The position numbers and the translations under genes were made by a program. A stretch of 64,000 nucleotides of DNA from Planctomycetota bacterium (GTDB lineage Bacteria > Planctomycetota > UBA1135 > GCA-002686595): positions 1 to 64,000 of the forward strand of contig JAEUHY010000063.1 of NCBI GenBank assembly GCA_016795325.1, written 5' to 3'. This document shows, in pieces, positions 8,912-18,005 of this stretch. Each line of letters begins with the position of its first letter. The first letter of the stretch is position 1. Below the pieces are notes generated by a model. The model saw nothing but the letters and a program-made list of their open reading frames with translations, was not told the origin of the DNA and did not search any database.

Positions 8912-10276
8912 ATGTTCAGCGCGCTCCTGCTCACCGCCCTATCGCTCGGCGGCGGCTGCGATCCGGCCCCGTGTGTGCTCGACCATCCGCTCGGCGTGCT
9001 CACGCCGCTCGACGAACTCGGCGCCGGTCTCTACGGCGGCCTCAGCGGCGGGCTCTATCCGGGCGGAACCAATACGCCGCCGCACGCGCACGTCGTCGCC
9101 GGTTTGCGCGAGTCGCTCGACGTCGTGCCGCGCGATGCGAGCGGAGCTCCGAGCGCGAGCGGCAAGATCGGGATGATCTCGATCGGGCCGTCGAACGCCA
9201 AGCAGGACTTCGCGCGCTACGCCAACTTCGCGGCAGGCGATCCGGCCGTGAACGACGCGCTCGTGTTCGTGAATTCGGCGCTGCCGAGCACCGGCTCGCA
9301 GCTCATGGTCGATCCGGCGGCGTTCTTCTGGTCGCACGTCGCCACGCGCGTCGCCGCAGCCGGCCTCACGCCCCAGCAAGTGCAGGTGGCGTGGATGATG
9401 GCGCCGACCGGACAGCCGGAGGCGTACTACGCGAGCCTGGGCGTGACGACCTTCGCCGCGCGCCACGCGATCGAGCGCGACAACCTCATCGCCGTACTGC
9501 ACAACCTGCGCACCAAGTACCCCAACTTGCGCGTGTGCTACCTCGCCTCGCGCACTTGGGGCGGCTACGCGACGATCAATTCGAATCCGGAGCCCTACGC
9601 CTACGAACAGGGCTTCAGCTCGCGCGCGCTGATCGAGATGCAGCTCGCGGGCGATCCGCTCGTCGACTTCGACGACGACGACGGCGTCGCCACGACCCCG
9701 TGGGTCACGTGGGGCCGCTACTTCTGGGCCGACGGTTGCAACGCGCGCGCCGACGGCGTCGCCTGGCTGTGCGAGGACTTCTCCGCCGACGGCCAACATC
9801 CTTCGGCGCTCGGCGAAGCGAAAGCCGCCGCACTGCTGCACGCACACTTCGGCGCCGAACCGAGCGCGCGCCGTTGGTACTTCGACGCACCCGCGCCGCT
9901 CGTGTACGGCGCATCGAAGTTGACCTCAGCCGGCGGTCTGCTCGCGATCGGCTCGAGCGGCGCGCCCAGCATCGGCGCCGGCGCTTTCGCACTCACGCTT
10001 TCCGGCGCGATTCCGGGCAAGAACGCGATCGCGTTCTACGGCGCGCAACCTGCGAACGCGCCGTTCCTCGGCCACTTGCGCTGGACGACGACTCCGTTCC
10101 AGCGCCTCGGCGTGCGCACCGCGGACGCGCTCGGCCAAGCGAGTTGGAGCGAACCTTTCGTCGGCGCGCTGGCGGGCGACGTGCGTTGCTACCAGATCGC
10201 GCTGCGCGATCCGGCGCAACTCGACGGCACGAAGACCTGCCTGTCCGATGCGCTGTTCGTCGTGACGCGGCCCTGA
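8912..10276 (+). CDS. SGNH-hydrolase-like exported protein
   Basis: Starting at ATG 8912 gives 454 residues; the frame is open further upstream, but that part has no coding look. There is a short hydrophobic leader with a Cys (LSLGGGC, residues 10-16), so it may be a lipoprotein. The core has a block-I-like SIGPSN (GDS replaced by GPS), a NAxMxAPTGQ region, and a late DGQHPSALGEAKA block with the Asp-x-x-His of SGNH/GDSL hydrolases. The last ~110 residues are a diverged beta domain with IPGKNAIAFYG and ending in RP*, which recalls the shared C-terminal domain of neighbouring proteins but lacks most of its cysteines. Substrate is unknown. Confidence 0.7.
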   Translation: MFSALLLTALSLGGGCDPAPCVLDHPLGVLTPLDELGAGLYGGLSGGLYPGGTNTPPHAHVVAGLRESLDVVPRDASGAPSASGKIGMISIGPSNAKQDFARYANFAAGDPAVNDALVFVNSALPSTGSQLMVDPAAFFWSHVATRVAAAGLTPQQVQVAWMMAPTGQPEAYYASLGVTTFAARHAIERDNLIAVLHNLRTKYPNLRVCYLASRTWGGYATINSNPEPYAYEQGFSSRALIEMQLAGDPLVDFDDDDGVATTPWVTWGRYFWADGCNARADGVAWLCEDFSADGQHPSALGEAKAAALLHAHFGAEPSARRWYFDAPAPLVYGASKLTSAGGLLAIGSSGAPSIGAGAFALTLSGAIPGKNAIAFYGAQPANAPFLGHLRWTTTPFQRLGVRTADALGQASWSEPFVGALAGDVRCYQIALRDPAQLDGTKTCLSDALFVVTRP

Positions 10277-10332
10277 GACACGGCCCTGAGACGCGTCACG
10301 ACGGCGCGTCACGACGACGCAGCGCGCACCGT

Positions 10333-13008
10333 TCAGGGGCAGATCGTGAAGCGCAGCGCGTTGGAGAGCGCTGTCGTCTTCGGGCTCGGCGGATCGCGGA
10401 AGTAGGCCTGCGTCCAGACGTCCTGACCAACCTGGAACGGCTGGCCGAGCGCGCCGGGGTTGGCGTTCGTGAAGGCGTGCCAGTCGAGCGTCATCGCGCC
10501 GTCGCACGAACCCGAGAGGCCGCCGGTCAGTTGCGTCGGCGTGCGCTGCGTCGGCGCCTTGACGCACAGCAGGTGAGAACTCTGGCCCCAAGGCGACGCG
10601 ATGGCGCCGTTGACGCCATAGAACAGGTGTCCGCTGCGCGCACCCTCGAGCGAAGTTGCGTTCAACACGAAGCTGGTGGCCTGCGAAGCGCTCGCTCGCC
10701 CGACCGCACCCATCGTCGGCGTGCAGCCGCTCGACGTCACGCCGCTCGAGCAATAGCTCTGCGGCTCGCAGGTCTTGCCCCAACGCGCGACGCTCGTCGA
10801 GACCACGCCGCCCACCGTGCGGAAGTTGCCGCCGACCCACAACGCGCGGCCCAGGCCGGTTCCGTCGTCGAGCGACGCGAGCGCGGTCACCGTGCCGTCG
10901 GCGCCGCCGCCGAACTCCGTCCACGCCGCGCCGTCCCAGCGCGCGAGTCGACGCACCACGTTGGCGCCGCTCGTGAGGAACGAGCCGCCGGCGATCAGGA
11001 CTGGTCCGCTCCCGTCGTCGTGCACCGCCAGCGCGTTCACGCTCGCGCTGAGTCCATCGCCGAGCCCGGCGCCGACCGGCTCCCAGCTCACGCCGTTCCA
11101 GCGCGCCACGCCCGGCGCCGCGAACGGCGGGGCGAAACCGAACGAACCGCCCGCGTAGAGCTTGGGCCCCGAGCCGTCGTCGTGCACGACCAGCGCGTTG
11201 ACCGGCGCGCTCAGACCGAGCCCGACCGGGCCCCAGGTCGCGCCGTCGAAGCGCGCGACGCGCAACGCGGCCTGACCGCCCGCGACCGTGAACGAGCCGG
11301 CGGCGTAGAGCTGCTCACCGCCGCCCTGGCCGTCGTCGTGGAACGCGAGCGCGTACACCGGCTGCTTGGGCGCCTGCACGCCGACGGAACTCCACGTTTG
11401 TCCGTTCCAGCGGGCAATGTTGCGCACCGTCACGCCGTCCACGGAGACGAACCGCCCGGCGACGTAGAGCTCGGGACCGGAGCCGCTGTCGTGCACGAGC
11501 TGCGTCTCGATCAGCGGAGACTCGCCGCCCGGCGCGGGCAAGGGCGTCGTCAGGGCGCCGTCCCACAAGAAGTGCTGCGGCGTCGGCTGCGGGAGGAGGT
11601 GCGCGACGTAGAGCCGCTCGCCCGACCCCAGGTCGCCCGGGCCGAGCTTCTGGACCGCCGCGTCGACCGCGGGCGCGTCCGCGCTCCACTCCACGCCGCT
11701 CCAGCGCGCGAGGAACGAACGGTTGGCGCCAGGCGCATCACGGAACGCGCCGCCCACGTACAGCGCGCCGTCGAACGACTCGAAGCTCGCGACCGGCGAG
11801 TCCAACCCTGCGCCGCGCCCGAGACTCTCGAATGCGACGCCGTTCCAACTCGCCACGTTGCGCGCCGCGACGTCGTCGAGACGCAGGAAGGATCCGCCGA
11901 AGTACAGACGCGGACCGGCGCCGAGGTCGAGGATGGCGGTGGAGAGCACTGCGCTGTTGGGCTCCAAGTTGACCACGCCCGACGCGCCGATGTTCTGCCA
12001 CGCCGCGCCGTCCCACAGCGCCAGTCCGGCGCTCGTCGCAGTCCCCAGCGAGTCGAACGTACCCGTCGCGACGAGGCGCGGGCCGGCAACCGTCGGCAGG
12101 AGCGTGAGCTCGTTCACTTCTCCGCCGAACGCTTCGCCGATTTGCTCCCACGCGCCGTTGCGGTAACGCGAAACGCCGCCCAGCGACGGCGCGGTGAATC
12201 CGGCGGCGTAGAGCGCCGGGCCGGAACCGTCGTCGAAGGCGAGGATGCGACGGACGTAGTGTGCGGTCGCGCCGCCGACCACGCTCCAAGAGGCGCCGTC
12301 CCAGGCCACCACCGCTGCGCCGGAGACCGTCGGAAGCGACTGGAGCAATTGACCCGCGACGTAGAGCTTCTCGCCCGAGCCGTCGTCGAAGGCGGCGATG
12401 TCGAGCACCTCACCGACGAGCGGCGCGCCGACGCCCAGCCACTGCGTTCCGTTCCACTTCGAGAGCGAACCCGACGGCGCGCCGCTCGGAGCGCTGCCCT
12501 GGTGTCCGGCGTACAACTCCGTCACGCCGGCGTAGTGCACGGTGGCGAGCGCCGAGAAGGTCAGCTGCGGAGTGGTGGTGACGCTCGCGCCGATCGGCGC
12601 CCAGCCTTGCGGCGTGAGTTTGGCGATCGAGCGCGCGACGACACCGTCGATCGCGGAGAAATGGCCCGCCGCGTAGAGCTCAGGTCCCGCGCCGGAATCG
12701 AACGACTCGAGGATCGACACGCTGGCGGTTTCCGGCGCCGCGGGCGCGAAGCTCTGCAGACCAGTCGCAACAGGCCGCCAATTCGATCCTCCCCACGCCG
12801 CGATCACCACGTCGGGCAGCGCGCCGGCCGCGCCGAGTCTCCCGGCCACGAACAACGCCGGGCCAGAGCCGTCATCGAAGGCGAGCAGGCTGCTCGCCGA
12901 GCCCGAAACGCCGCGCGGCGTGAAGTCGGGCGACCAGTGTTGCGGCAGCGCTCGGAGAGCCGGGAGCGGCGACAACGACAGCAGCACAGCAGGCATGAGC
13001 ACGCGCAT
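10333..13008 (-). CDS. Secreted 14-repeat beta-propeller-like protein with shared C-terminal domain
   Basis: This 891-residue protein begins with a signal peptide (residues 1-20). About 14 degenerate units follow, each of 45-65 residues, with the theme ARWNGxxWxxVG ... VNALAVHDDGSGPxLYAGGSF. The units differ in quality but the DDGSG and LYxAG cores are clear from residue 40 to 740. Fourteen units would fit two seven-bladed propellers; this is an inference. The last 140 residues are the shared C-terminal domain (YCSSGVTSSGC, EGARSGHLFYG, HLLCVKAPTQRT, SCDG, QAYFRDPPSPKTTALSNAL, final CP). It is divergent from the P-domain protein at 13217. Confidence 0.82.
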   Translation of the reverse strand: MRVLMPAVLLSLSPLPALRALPQHWSPDFTPRGVSGSASSLLAFDDGSGPALFVAGRLGAAGALPDVVIAAWGGSNWRPVATGLQSFAPAAPETASVSILESFDSGAGPELYAAGHFSAIDGVVARSIAKLTPQGWAPIGASVTTTPQLTFSALATVHYAGVTELYAGHQGSAPSGAPSGSLSKWNGTQWLGVGAPLVGEVLDIAAFDDGSGEKLYVAGQLLQSLPTVSGAAVVAWDGASWSVVGGATAHYVRRILAFDDGSGPALYAAGFTAPSLGGVSRYRNGAWEQIGEAFGGEVNELTLLPTVAGPRLVATGTFDSLGTATSAGLALWDGAAWQNIGASGVVNLEPNSAVLSTAILDLGAGPRLYFGGSFLRLDDVAARNVASWNGVAFESLGRGAGLDSPVASFESFDGALYVGGAFRDAPGANRSFLARWSGVEWSADAPAVDAAVQKLGPGDLGSGERLYVAHLLPQPTPQHFLWDGALTTPLPAPGGESPLIETQLVHDSGSGPELYVAGRFVSVDGVTVRNIARWNGQTWSSVGVQAPKQPVYALAFHDDGQGGGEQLYAAGSFTVAGGQAALRVARFDGATWGPVGLGLSAPVNALVVHDDGSGPKLYAGGSFGFAPPFAAPGVARWNGVSWEPVGAGLGDGLSASVNALAVHDDGSGPVLIAGGSFLTSGANVVRRLARWDGAAWTEFGGGADGTVTALASLDDGTGLGRALWVGGNFRTVGGVVSTSVARWGKTCEPQSYCSSGVTSSGCTPTMGAVGRASASQATSFVLNATSLEGARSGHLFYGVNGAIASPWGQSSHLLCVKAPTQRTPTQLTGGLSGSCDGAMTLDWHAFTNANPGALGQPFQVGQDVWTQAYFRDPPSPKTTALSNALRFTICP

Positions 13009-13203
13009 GGGACGACTCCAGTTCGCGGACAGGGAGGGCGGCGCACCGCCTGCGCCACCGACAGGATGCCAGCGGCAGCGAAGTCGGTTCAGAAAACCTC
13101 GGATTCTCCCCGAACCCGTCGCGTGCAGCCGCGATCCAGCGGCGTGGAAACGTCGTAGTCTGGACAGGTCGGCGGGCCGCGCGGAACACGGCCCAGCTCA
13201 GCC

Positions 13204-13209
13204 GGAGAG
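13204..13209 (+). promoter_or_regulatory. Ribosome binding site of the P-domain protein
   Basis: GGAGAG lies 7 bases before ATG 13217. The reading frame is open far upstream, so this site and the signal peptide that follows fix the start. Confidence 0.6.
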
Positions 13210-13216
13210 AACGTCG

Positions 13217-14830
13217 ATGAGACGAGCGTTTGCCGTGGTGGCGTTGGCGTGGACTTGCATCGACAGCGGAGCGCGAGTTCAGGCGCAGTGCGTTGTCGGA
13301 GGCGGCGGCGGACCGATCCCCGCCGTGGGTACAGGCGATGGCGTCTACCCGACAACCTTGCCGAGTTCACCGCTCGTGAGCACGCTCGCTGTCACCGTTC
13401 CGAGCACCGCCAGCGTGCTCAAGTCGGTGAAGCTGCGCGGACTGGCGCACGCGCGCGCCGGCAACCTTCAGATCACGCTGCGCAATCCAGCGGGCGCGGA
13501 GTTCAACGTGCTCGGGCGCCTTGGAACGGCCACGCTTCCGAACGGCTGCGGCGGGACGTTCGCCGGTGACTACGAGTTCTTCGGTCCGATCTCGGATCCC
13601 ATCGCGTGCGGTGGAAGCCCGGGCGCGTTGACTTGCAGCGCAACCATCGCGCCGGGCAGTTATCTGCAGCGCTTCGGAACCTGGCCGGGCGGCGCGATCG
13701 CCAACACTCCTCTCGAGCAGATCCCGATTTCGAGCGGCGTTTGGACGCTCCGGATCTACGACTGGGCCAGCGGCAACACCGGCTCGCTCACGGGTTTCGA
13801 TTTGTGCTTCGGCGCACCGACGGATGTCGGCGAGTGGCTCTGCATCGCGGGCGGCGCTGGCGGGACTTTTCTGCAGAACGGCTTTGGCGTTTGGCCGAAC
13901 ACGCTTCCGGGCGTTGCACACACTTCGACGCTCAGTGTGACGGTCCCCGCGAGCGCCACGCAGATCACGGCCGTGAAGCTCAACAACCTGCAACACACCT
14001 GGCTTGGCGACGCACAGCTCGTCCTGAGCTCGCCCGCCGGCGTGCACTACAACCTGTTCCAGGAAAACGACGGCGGCGTCGACGACAGTTGTCCCCAGAG
14101 ATTCGCGGGCGACTACGCCTTCGTCGATCCGCTCGTCGGGGGCTCGCAGTGCGGCGGCGCCGCGATCAGCTTCCAGTGCTCGCTTGTCGGCCCACTCACC
14201 GTTCCATCGGGCGCCTACGGACAGTTCTACGGAGCTTGGCCGAGCGGCGCCGCGGGCGTCGTCAACGTCAACCTCAGCGCGATTCCGTTGGTGTCCGGCG
14301 ACTGGACGCTGACGGTTTATGACTGGTATCCGCTCGCCGATGGCGGCTCGTTCGCGAGCTGGGAGCTGTGCTTCGATGCGCCCAGATACCCGATCCCCTA
14401 CTGCACCGCAGGCACGACAACCAACGGCTGCGTTCCATCGCTCGCGGCGACTGCGCAACCGAGAGCGTCGCTCGCGAGCGTCTGCACGATCCACGCGCTC
14501 GAGCTGGAGGGCCAGAAGGCTGGGCTGGTGTTCTACGGCGTCGACAACGCGGGCTTCGCACCCTCTCCATGGGGCGCGGGCAGCTCGAGCTTTCTGTGCG
14601 TGAAACCGCCGATCCAACGCATGTTCACGCTGGTTTCGAGCGGCAGCGCGAACAACTGCGACGGCGTGTTCTCGCAGAGCTGGAACGCGTTCCAAGCCGC
14701 CGCACCTGCGTCGCTCGGCAACCCGTTCGCAGCGGGCGACAAGCTCTACGCACAAGGTTGGTTCCGCGATCCAGCGGCGCCGAAGTCCACCAACCTCACC
14801 AACGCATTGGAACTGACCGTGGCCCCGTGA
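13217..14830 (+). CDS. Secreted protein with two P domains and shared C-terminal domain
   Basis: The 537-residue product has a signal peptide (residues 1-23) and two copies of the proprotein-convertase P domain (PF01483 type), at about 30-205 and 208-385. Each ends in the typical WTLRIYDW ... GSLTGFDLCF or WTLTVYDW ... GSFASWELCF block. The final ~143 residues are the shared C-terminal domain (YCTAGTTTNGC, EGQKAGLVFYG, SSSFLCVKPPIQR, NCDG, QGWFRDPAAPKSTNLTNAL, final AP). P domains without a protease are common in secreted bacterial proteins and probably fold as stable jelly rolls for binding. The start is supported by the GGAGAG site. Confidence 0.88.
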   Translation: MRRAFAVVALAWTCIDSGARVQAQCVVGGGGGPIPAVGTGDGVYPTTLPSSPLVSTLAVTVPSTASVLKSVKLRGLAHARAGNLQITLRNPAGAEFNVLGRLGTATLPNGCGGTFAGDYEFFGPISDPIACGGSPGALTCSATIAPGSYLQRFGTWPGGAIANTPLEQIPISSGVWTLRIYDWASGNTGSLTGFDLCFGAPTDVGEWLCIAGGAGGTFLQNGFGVWPNTLPGVAHTSTLSVTVPASATQITAVKLNNLQHTWLGDAQLVLSSPAGVHYNLFQENDGGVDDSCPQRFAGDYAFVDPLVGGSQCGGAAISFQCSLVGPLTVPSGAYGQFYGAWPSGAAGVVNVNLSAIPLVSGDWTLTVYDWYPLADGGSFASWELCFDAPRYPIPYCTAGTTTNGCVPSLAATAQPRASLASVCTIHALELEGQKAGLVFYGVDNAGFAPSPWGAGSSSFLCVKPPIQRMFTLVSSGSANNCDGVFSQSWNAFQAAAPASLGNPFAAGDKLYAQGWFRDPAAPKSTNLTNALELTVAP

Positions 14831-14840
14831 GCGCCGCGGA

Positions 14841-15200
14841 TCACATCTTCCAGCCCGGCAGGCGGAGCTTCTCCGCGTCGCCTTCGAACAACTCGCGGTT
14901 GCGCTCGTTCTCGAAGAAGTAGGTCACGCCTTCGTGGGTCGCGCGCGGCGACGACACGTTCGGTCGAAAGCGCGTGCGGCTCACGGGATCGGTGAGCAGG
15001 CCGCAGTACAGCAGCGGGTCGGAGCGGAAGCGCTCGCGCTCCCACAGGTCGGCGAAGAAGAAGGCCTCGTAGTTGAGGCGCACGCAGTGTTCGGCGTCGA
15101 CCACGGCTGGACGCCGCGCGTCGAAATAGTCCTCGAAGGCGAGGCCCGCGGTGCGGGCGAAGGTCGGAACGTCTTGCACGAAGACGTCGGGGCAGGGCAC
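14841..15200 (-). CDS. YHS-domain-like small protein
   Basis: This 119-residue protein has no signal peptide. Its last third (CGLLTDPVSRTRF ... GVTYFFENERNRELF) fits the YHS pattern DPVxxxxF ... YxGxxYYFxxxxxxxxF found in heavy-metal and copper-linked proteins. A similar YEAFFFADLWERERFRSDP lies just before it, which suggests a duplicated or tandem unit. The GTG start at 15200 touches the TGA of the upstream lipoprotein gene (TGAGTG), so the two are probably translationally coupled. Metal binding is a guess from the family. Confidence 0.65.
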   Translation of the reverse strand: MPCPDVFVQDVPTFARTAGLAFEDYFDARRPAVVDAEHCVRLNYEAFFFADLWERERFRSDPLLYCGLLTDPVSRTRFRPNVSSPRATHEGVTYFFENERNRELFEGDAEKLRLPGWKM

Positions 15201-15587
15201 TCAGCAGAACCCGATCGGCTTGCCGTTGACGTACATCGGCGGCACGCGGCGGCTCAGCTTCGAGCCGCGCCGGATCGCGCACGAATCGTTGAGCGAGAGC
15301 TGTCCATCGAGGTAGCGCACACGCGGCGACGCGGGCTCGCTGCTCTGCACATAGAAGACGCCGTCGTCGCTGAGCGGACGCGGCGGCCGTTCGCAGGGCA
15401 TCTCGCCGGCGACTTCGGGCGCGCTGGGAGCAGCAACAACCGCTGCATCAGCGGCAGGAGCTGGGGCAATCGGCGCGCTCGCGGCGGCGACAGACGCGTT
15501 CGGCGCCGACAGGGGCTGCGGCGCGGTCGCGCACGAAGGCAACGTCGACAGCAACGCGATCCGGATCCAGGTTCGATGCGTGCGCAC
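15201..15587 (-). CDS. Small Ala-rich putative lipoprotein
   Basis: The 128-residue product starts with a basic-hydrophobic leader and a possible lipobox ending at Cys19 (TLPSC). An Ala/Pro-rich linker (20-65) follows, then a compact C-terminal part with four cysteines (CERPP, DSC, GFC). No known family was recognised. It is the third gene of the minus-strand group MetAP - glycosyltransferase - lipoprotein - YHS and abuts the YHS gene with no spacer. Confidence 0.6.
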   Translation of the reverse strand: MRTHRTWIRIALLSTLPSCATAPQPLSAPNASVAAASAPIAPAPAADAAVVAAPSAPEVAGEMPCERPPRPLSDDGVFYVQSSEPASPRVRYLDGQLSLNDSCAIRRGSKLSRRVPPMYVNGKPIGFC

Positions 15588-15678
15588 GGCGTTCCTCTCG
15601 AGGAGGCGCGCACTACGTGGGCTCGTCGCGCACCGTTGGCGCGCGTTCGCACAATCTCCGAACGCGCGCTGCGCTGCG

Positions 15679-16386
15679 CTACTTCGAGCTGCGCGCTTCG
15701 AGAGCGTGCGCGATCTGCAGAGCGATCAAGCTCTTGCGCGCCGTGCGCGGGCGCGGAAAACGCTGCAACAGCGCGAGGTACTGCTCGGCGATCTGCGGCC
15801 AGCGACCTGCGCCGAGCTCGAGCGCGCGCGCGGCGCCTTCACCCAGCCCGTCTGCGACCGCGATCGGCGTCGGAGCGTTGCGCTCTTCGAGCAGCGCGGC
15901 TCGCAGTGGCGCGCTGTGCACCAAGAACGCATCGCCAAAGCGCACGATCGAGCGGTTGAGCGCTGCAGGCCGGCCCGCGCGCAGTTCGCGCGCTTGTGCG
16001 AGACCACCTTCGCGCAGTGCAGCGCCGAATCCGCGCCAGCCGCCGGCGCCAAGCGCGGGAAACGCCGCTCGCGCGAAGTTCGGCAAGGCCCACTCGTGGA
16101 GCAACACAGCGCCGCCGAGCGCGCGGACGAGCGGCGCGACGAACGCGAGCTGCGCTTCGTCGCCGACGGTGTAGAGCACCTGATCGAACTCGCGCGGGAG
16201 CAGCTCCGCAGCGCTGCGCGGCGTCAGCCCGGCGAAACTGCGCGATGTCGGCGAGCGCCCGGCGAAGGCCGCGGGCTCGACGAAGAGCGTGAGCTCGACG
16301 CGCGCGGCGAACTCGGGCGCGAGGGCCGCGGCATGCGCGCCGACCGCGGACGACTCAGCGGCTGTCGTGACCAGCGCGAGCTTCAT
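15679..16386 (-). CDS. Shortened glycosyltransferase-4-like protein
   Basis: From ATG 16386 it has 235 residues and begins 15 bases after the MetAP stop. The N-terminal 160 residues resemble the acceptor domain of GT-B, GT4-type enzymes: KLALVTT start, FDQVLYTVGDEAQ, and GGAVLLHEWALPN, then NRSIVRFGDAFLVHS. The sugar-nucleotide-binding half expected after residue 180 is missing. What follows resembles only the terminal helix (WPQIAEQYLALLQ). A full GT4 enzyme has about 360-400 residues. It may be a degraded enzyme or a binding-only protein. No in-frame damage is visible. Confidence 0.55.
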   Translation of the reverse strand: MKLALVTTAAESSAVGAHAAALAPEFAARVELTLFVEPAAFAGRSPTSRSFAGLTPRSAAELLPREFDQVLYTVGDEAQLAFVAPLVRALGGAVLLHEWALPNFARAAFPALGAGGWRGFGAALREGGLAQARELRAGRPAALNRSIVRFGDAFLVHSAPLRAALLEERNAPTPIAVADGLGEGAARALELGAGRWPQIAEQYLALLQRFPRPRTARKSLIALQIAHALEARSSK

Positions 16387-16400
16387 CGCGCTCGAACGGC

Positions 16401-17312
16401 TCACACGCCAGCGGTCAGGATCTCGACGCCGTTCGGGCCCAAGTAGAGCGAGTGCTCGGTCTGGGCGACCATCACGCCGTCGGCTTCGACCAGCGGCGGG
16501 TAGCGCACGAGCGAACCCTGCCGCGCGAGCTTGTTGAGCGTGTCGTCGACGACCTCGGGATCGCGGTGGCGGAAGTAGCGGCGCGCGATCGGCAGCCCGC
16601 GCCACGACTCGATGTCCTTGAGCACGTCGCGGTCGAGGCCCTTGGCCTTCGCCGGCGGACGCACGAGCATGAACACCTCGGCTTTGCCGCGTTCGGTGAT
16701 GTAGCCCTTGCCGGTGCACGCAAAGGGCTCGATGGCGAAGACCATGCCGCTCTTGAGGCGTCCGCCGCCGCCTTCGGCCTGGTTGGGAATCTGCGGCGGC
16801 GTGTGGACCTTCCAGCGGCCCAGGCCGTGGCCCGTGAGGTTGCGCACCGGCTGGTAGCCGGCCTTCATGATCGTGCGCTCGATCGCGGCGCCGAGCTCGC
16901 CGACGGGCACGCCGTCGGCCACCGTCGCGATAGCGGCAGCGAGCGCGTCGGCAGAGGCGCGGATCAAGCCCTGCCAGCGACCGTCGCGCGAGAGGTCGAC
17001 GGTGAGCGCCGTGTCGGCCACGTAGCCGTCGACGTGCACGCCGATGTCGACCTTGACGCAGTCACCCTCCTCGTAGCGCAGCGTGTCGCCCGGAGGCGAG
17101 CAGTAGTGCGCCGCCACGCTGTTGCGCGAGGACTGCGCCGGAAAGCCGGGCTGTGCGCCGCGCTGGCGGATCGTGTCCTCGATGGTCTCGAGGATGTAGC
17201 GCACCTCGACGCCGGGTTTGATGTTCTGGGCCGCCCACTGGCGGCACTCGGCGGCGATGCGGCCGGCGCGCCGGAACGAATCCAGAGCGACCGTGTCGGT
17301 AGGCGCAATCAT
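16401..17312 (-). CDS. map: Methionine aminopeptidase, type II (archaeal-like)
   Basis: Starting at ATG 17312 it has 303 residues, the size of archaeal type IIa MetAPs (about 295). The pita-bread fold residues are all present: His69 (VAAHY), metal ligands Asp89 (VKVDIGVH), Asp100 (VADTAL), His162 (LTGHGLGRWKVH), Glu195 (AIEPFA) and Glu286 (QTEHSLY). The insert between His162 and Glu286 and the ending YPPLVEADGVMVAQTEHS fit type II rather than the usual bacterial type I. It removes the initiator Met in the cytoplasm. An in-frame ATG at 17354 is less likely because its extension is Pro-rich. Confidence 0.88.
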   Translation of the reverse strand: MIAPTDTVALDSFRRAGRIAAECRQWAAQNIKPGVEVRYILETIEDTIRQRGAQPGFPAQSSRNSVAAHYCSPPGDTLRYEEGDCVKVDIGVHVDGYVADTALTVDLSRDGRWQGLIRASADALAAAIATVADGVPVGELGAAIERTIMKAGYQPVRNLTGHGLGRWKVHTPPQIPNQAEGGGGRLKSGMVFAIEPFACTGKGYITERGKAEVFMLVRPPAKAKGLDRDVLKDIESWRGLPIARRYFRHRDPEVVDDTLNKLARQGSLVRYPPLVEADGVMVAQTEHSLYLGPNGVEILTAGV

Positions 17313-17402
17313 GGGCGGGGGAGGATAAGGGGCTGGGCCTGGGCCGGCAAACAACGCGGCTGGCGCACAAGGCGGGCCGCGATCGAGCCGAAGTACTAAG
17401 CC

Positions 17403-17816
17403 ATGCGCCTGGCAGTTCTTTCCGTGTCCGTCGCTGCGCTGGCCCTCTCAGGCTGCCGCACGGCCGTGCACGAGCAGCCCGTGGGCGTCGATCAGGCCAA
17501 ACCGATCGTGCTCGAGGCGCGGCGGCTGTGGCGGCTGGTGGACGGCGGGCAGGTCCTGGGCGTGGTCGTGCGCTTCGAAACCGCCGACGGCGCGCAGGAC
17601 CCGACGCGGCACTACTACAGCGTGCGCAACGCGTTGCAGCAGGAACTGGGAACGATCGACGGGCACGGACGCGCGTGGCGTTTCGAGCCCCACGAGCGCG
17701 AACCGCGTTTCGTGGGCACGGGCAAATTGCTCGACGGCGTGCGGCAAATCCTCGGCGTCGGCGGCAGCGGTGAGCTCGTGGAAGCCCCGCTGGCGCGCCG
17801 CAACGCGGGCGGCTGA
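17403..17816 (+). CDS. Small lipoprotein of unknown function
   Basis: The product has 137 residues with a standard lipoprotein signal, lipobox LSGC at residues 15-18. The rest is a small mixed alpha/beta region with RLWRLVDGGQVLGVVVRFE and HYYSVRNALQQELGTIDGHGRAWRFEP. The repeated G-T/G-R turns suggest a small beta sheet. No known family was recognised. It is divergent from the MetAP gene and 189 bases upstream of the kinase gene on the same strand. Confidence 0.65.
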   Translation: MRLAVLSVSVAALALSGCRTAVHEQPVGVDQAKPIVLEARRLWRLVDGGQVLGVVVRFETADGAQDPTRHYYSVRNALQQELGTIDGHGRAWRFEPHEREPRFVGTGKLLDGVRQILGVGGSGELVEAPLARRNAGG

Positions 17817-18005
17817 CGCGTTTCAGCGCTGCGGCGTCGCGGCCTGCAAGCCGCTCGCGCGAGCCGTTTCCGGACCAGTCGCGAGACGCGGACGTCGCTC
17901 GATCCGCAGGCGTGAAGAAAGGCTTCAGGCCGGGCCGCGGGCAGGGCGAAAAGTCGGACGGCTACGCACTCCCCAACTCGCGCAACCCCTTCCGCGAACG
18001 TCTCC

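Noticed and set aside
12920..13216. Extended N-terminus of the P-domain protein
   Set aside because: The frame is open, but the signal peptide and the GGAGAG site place the start at 13217, and the extension overlaps the divergent gene.
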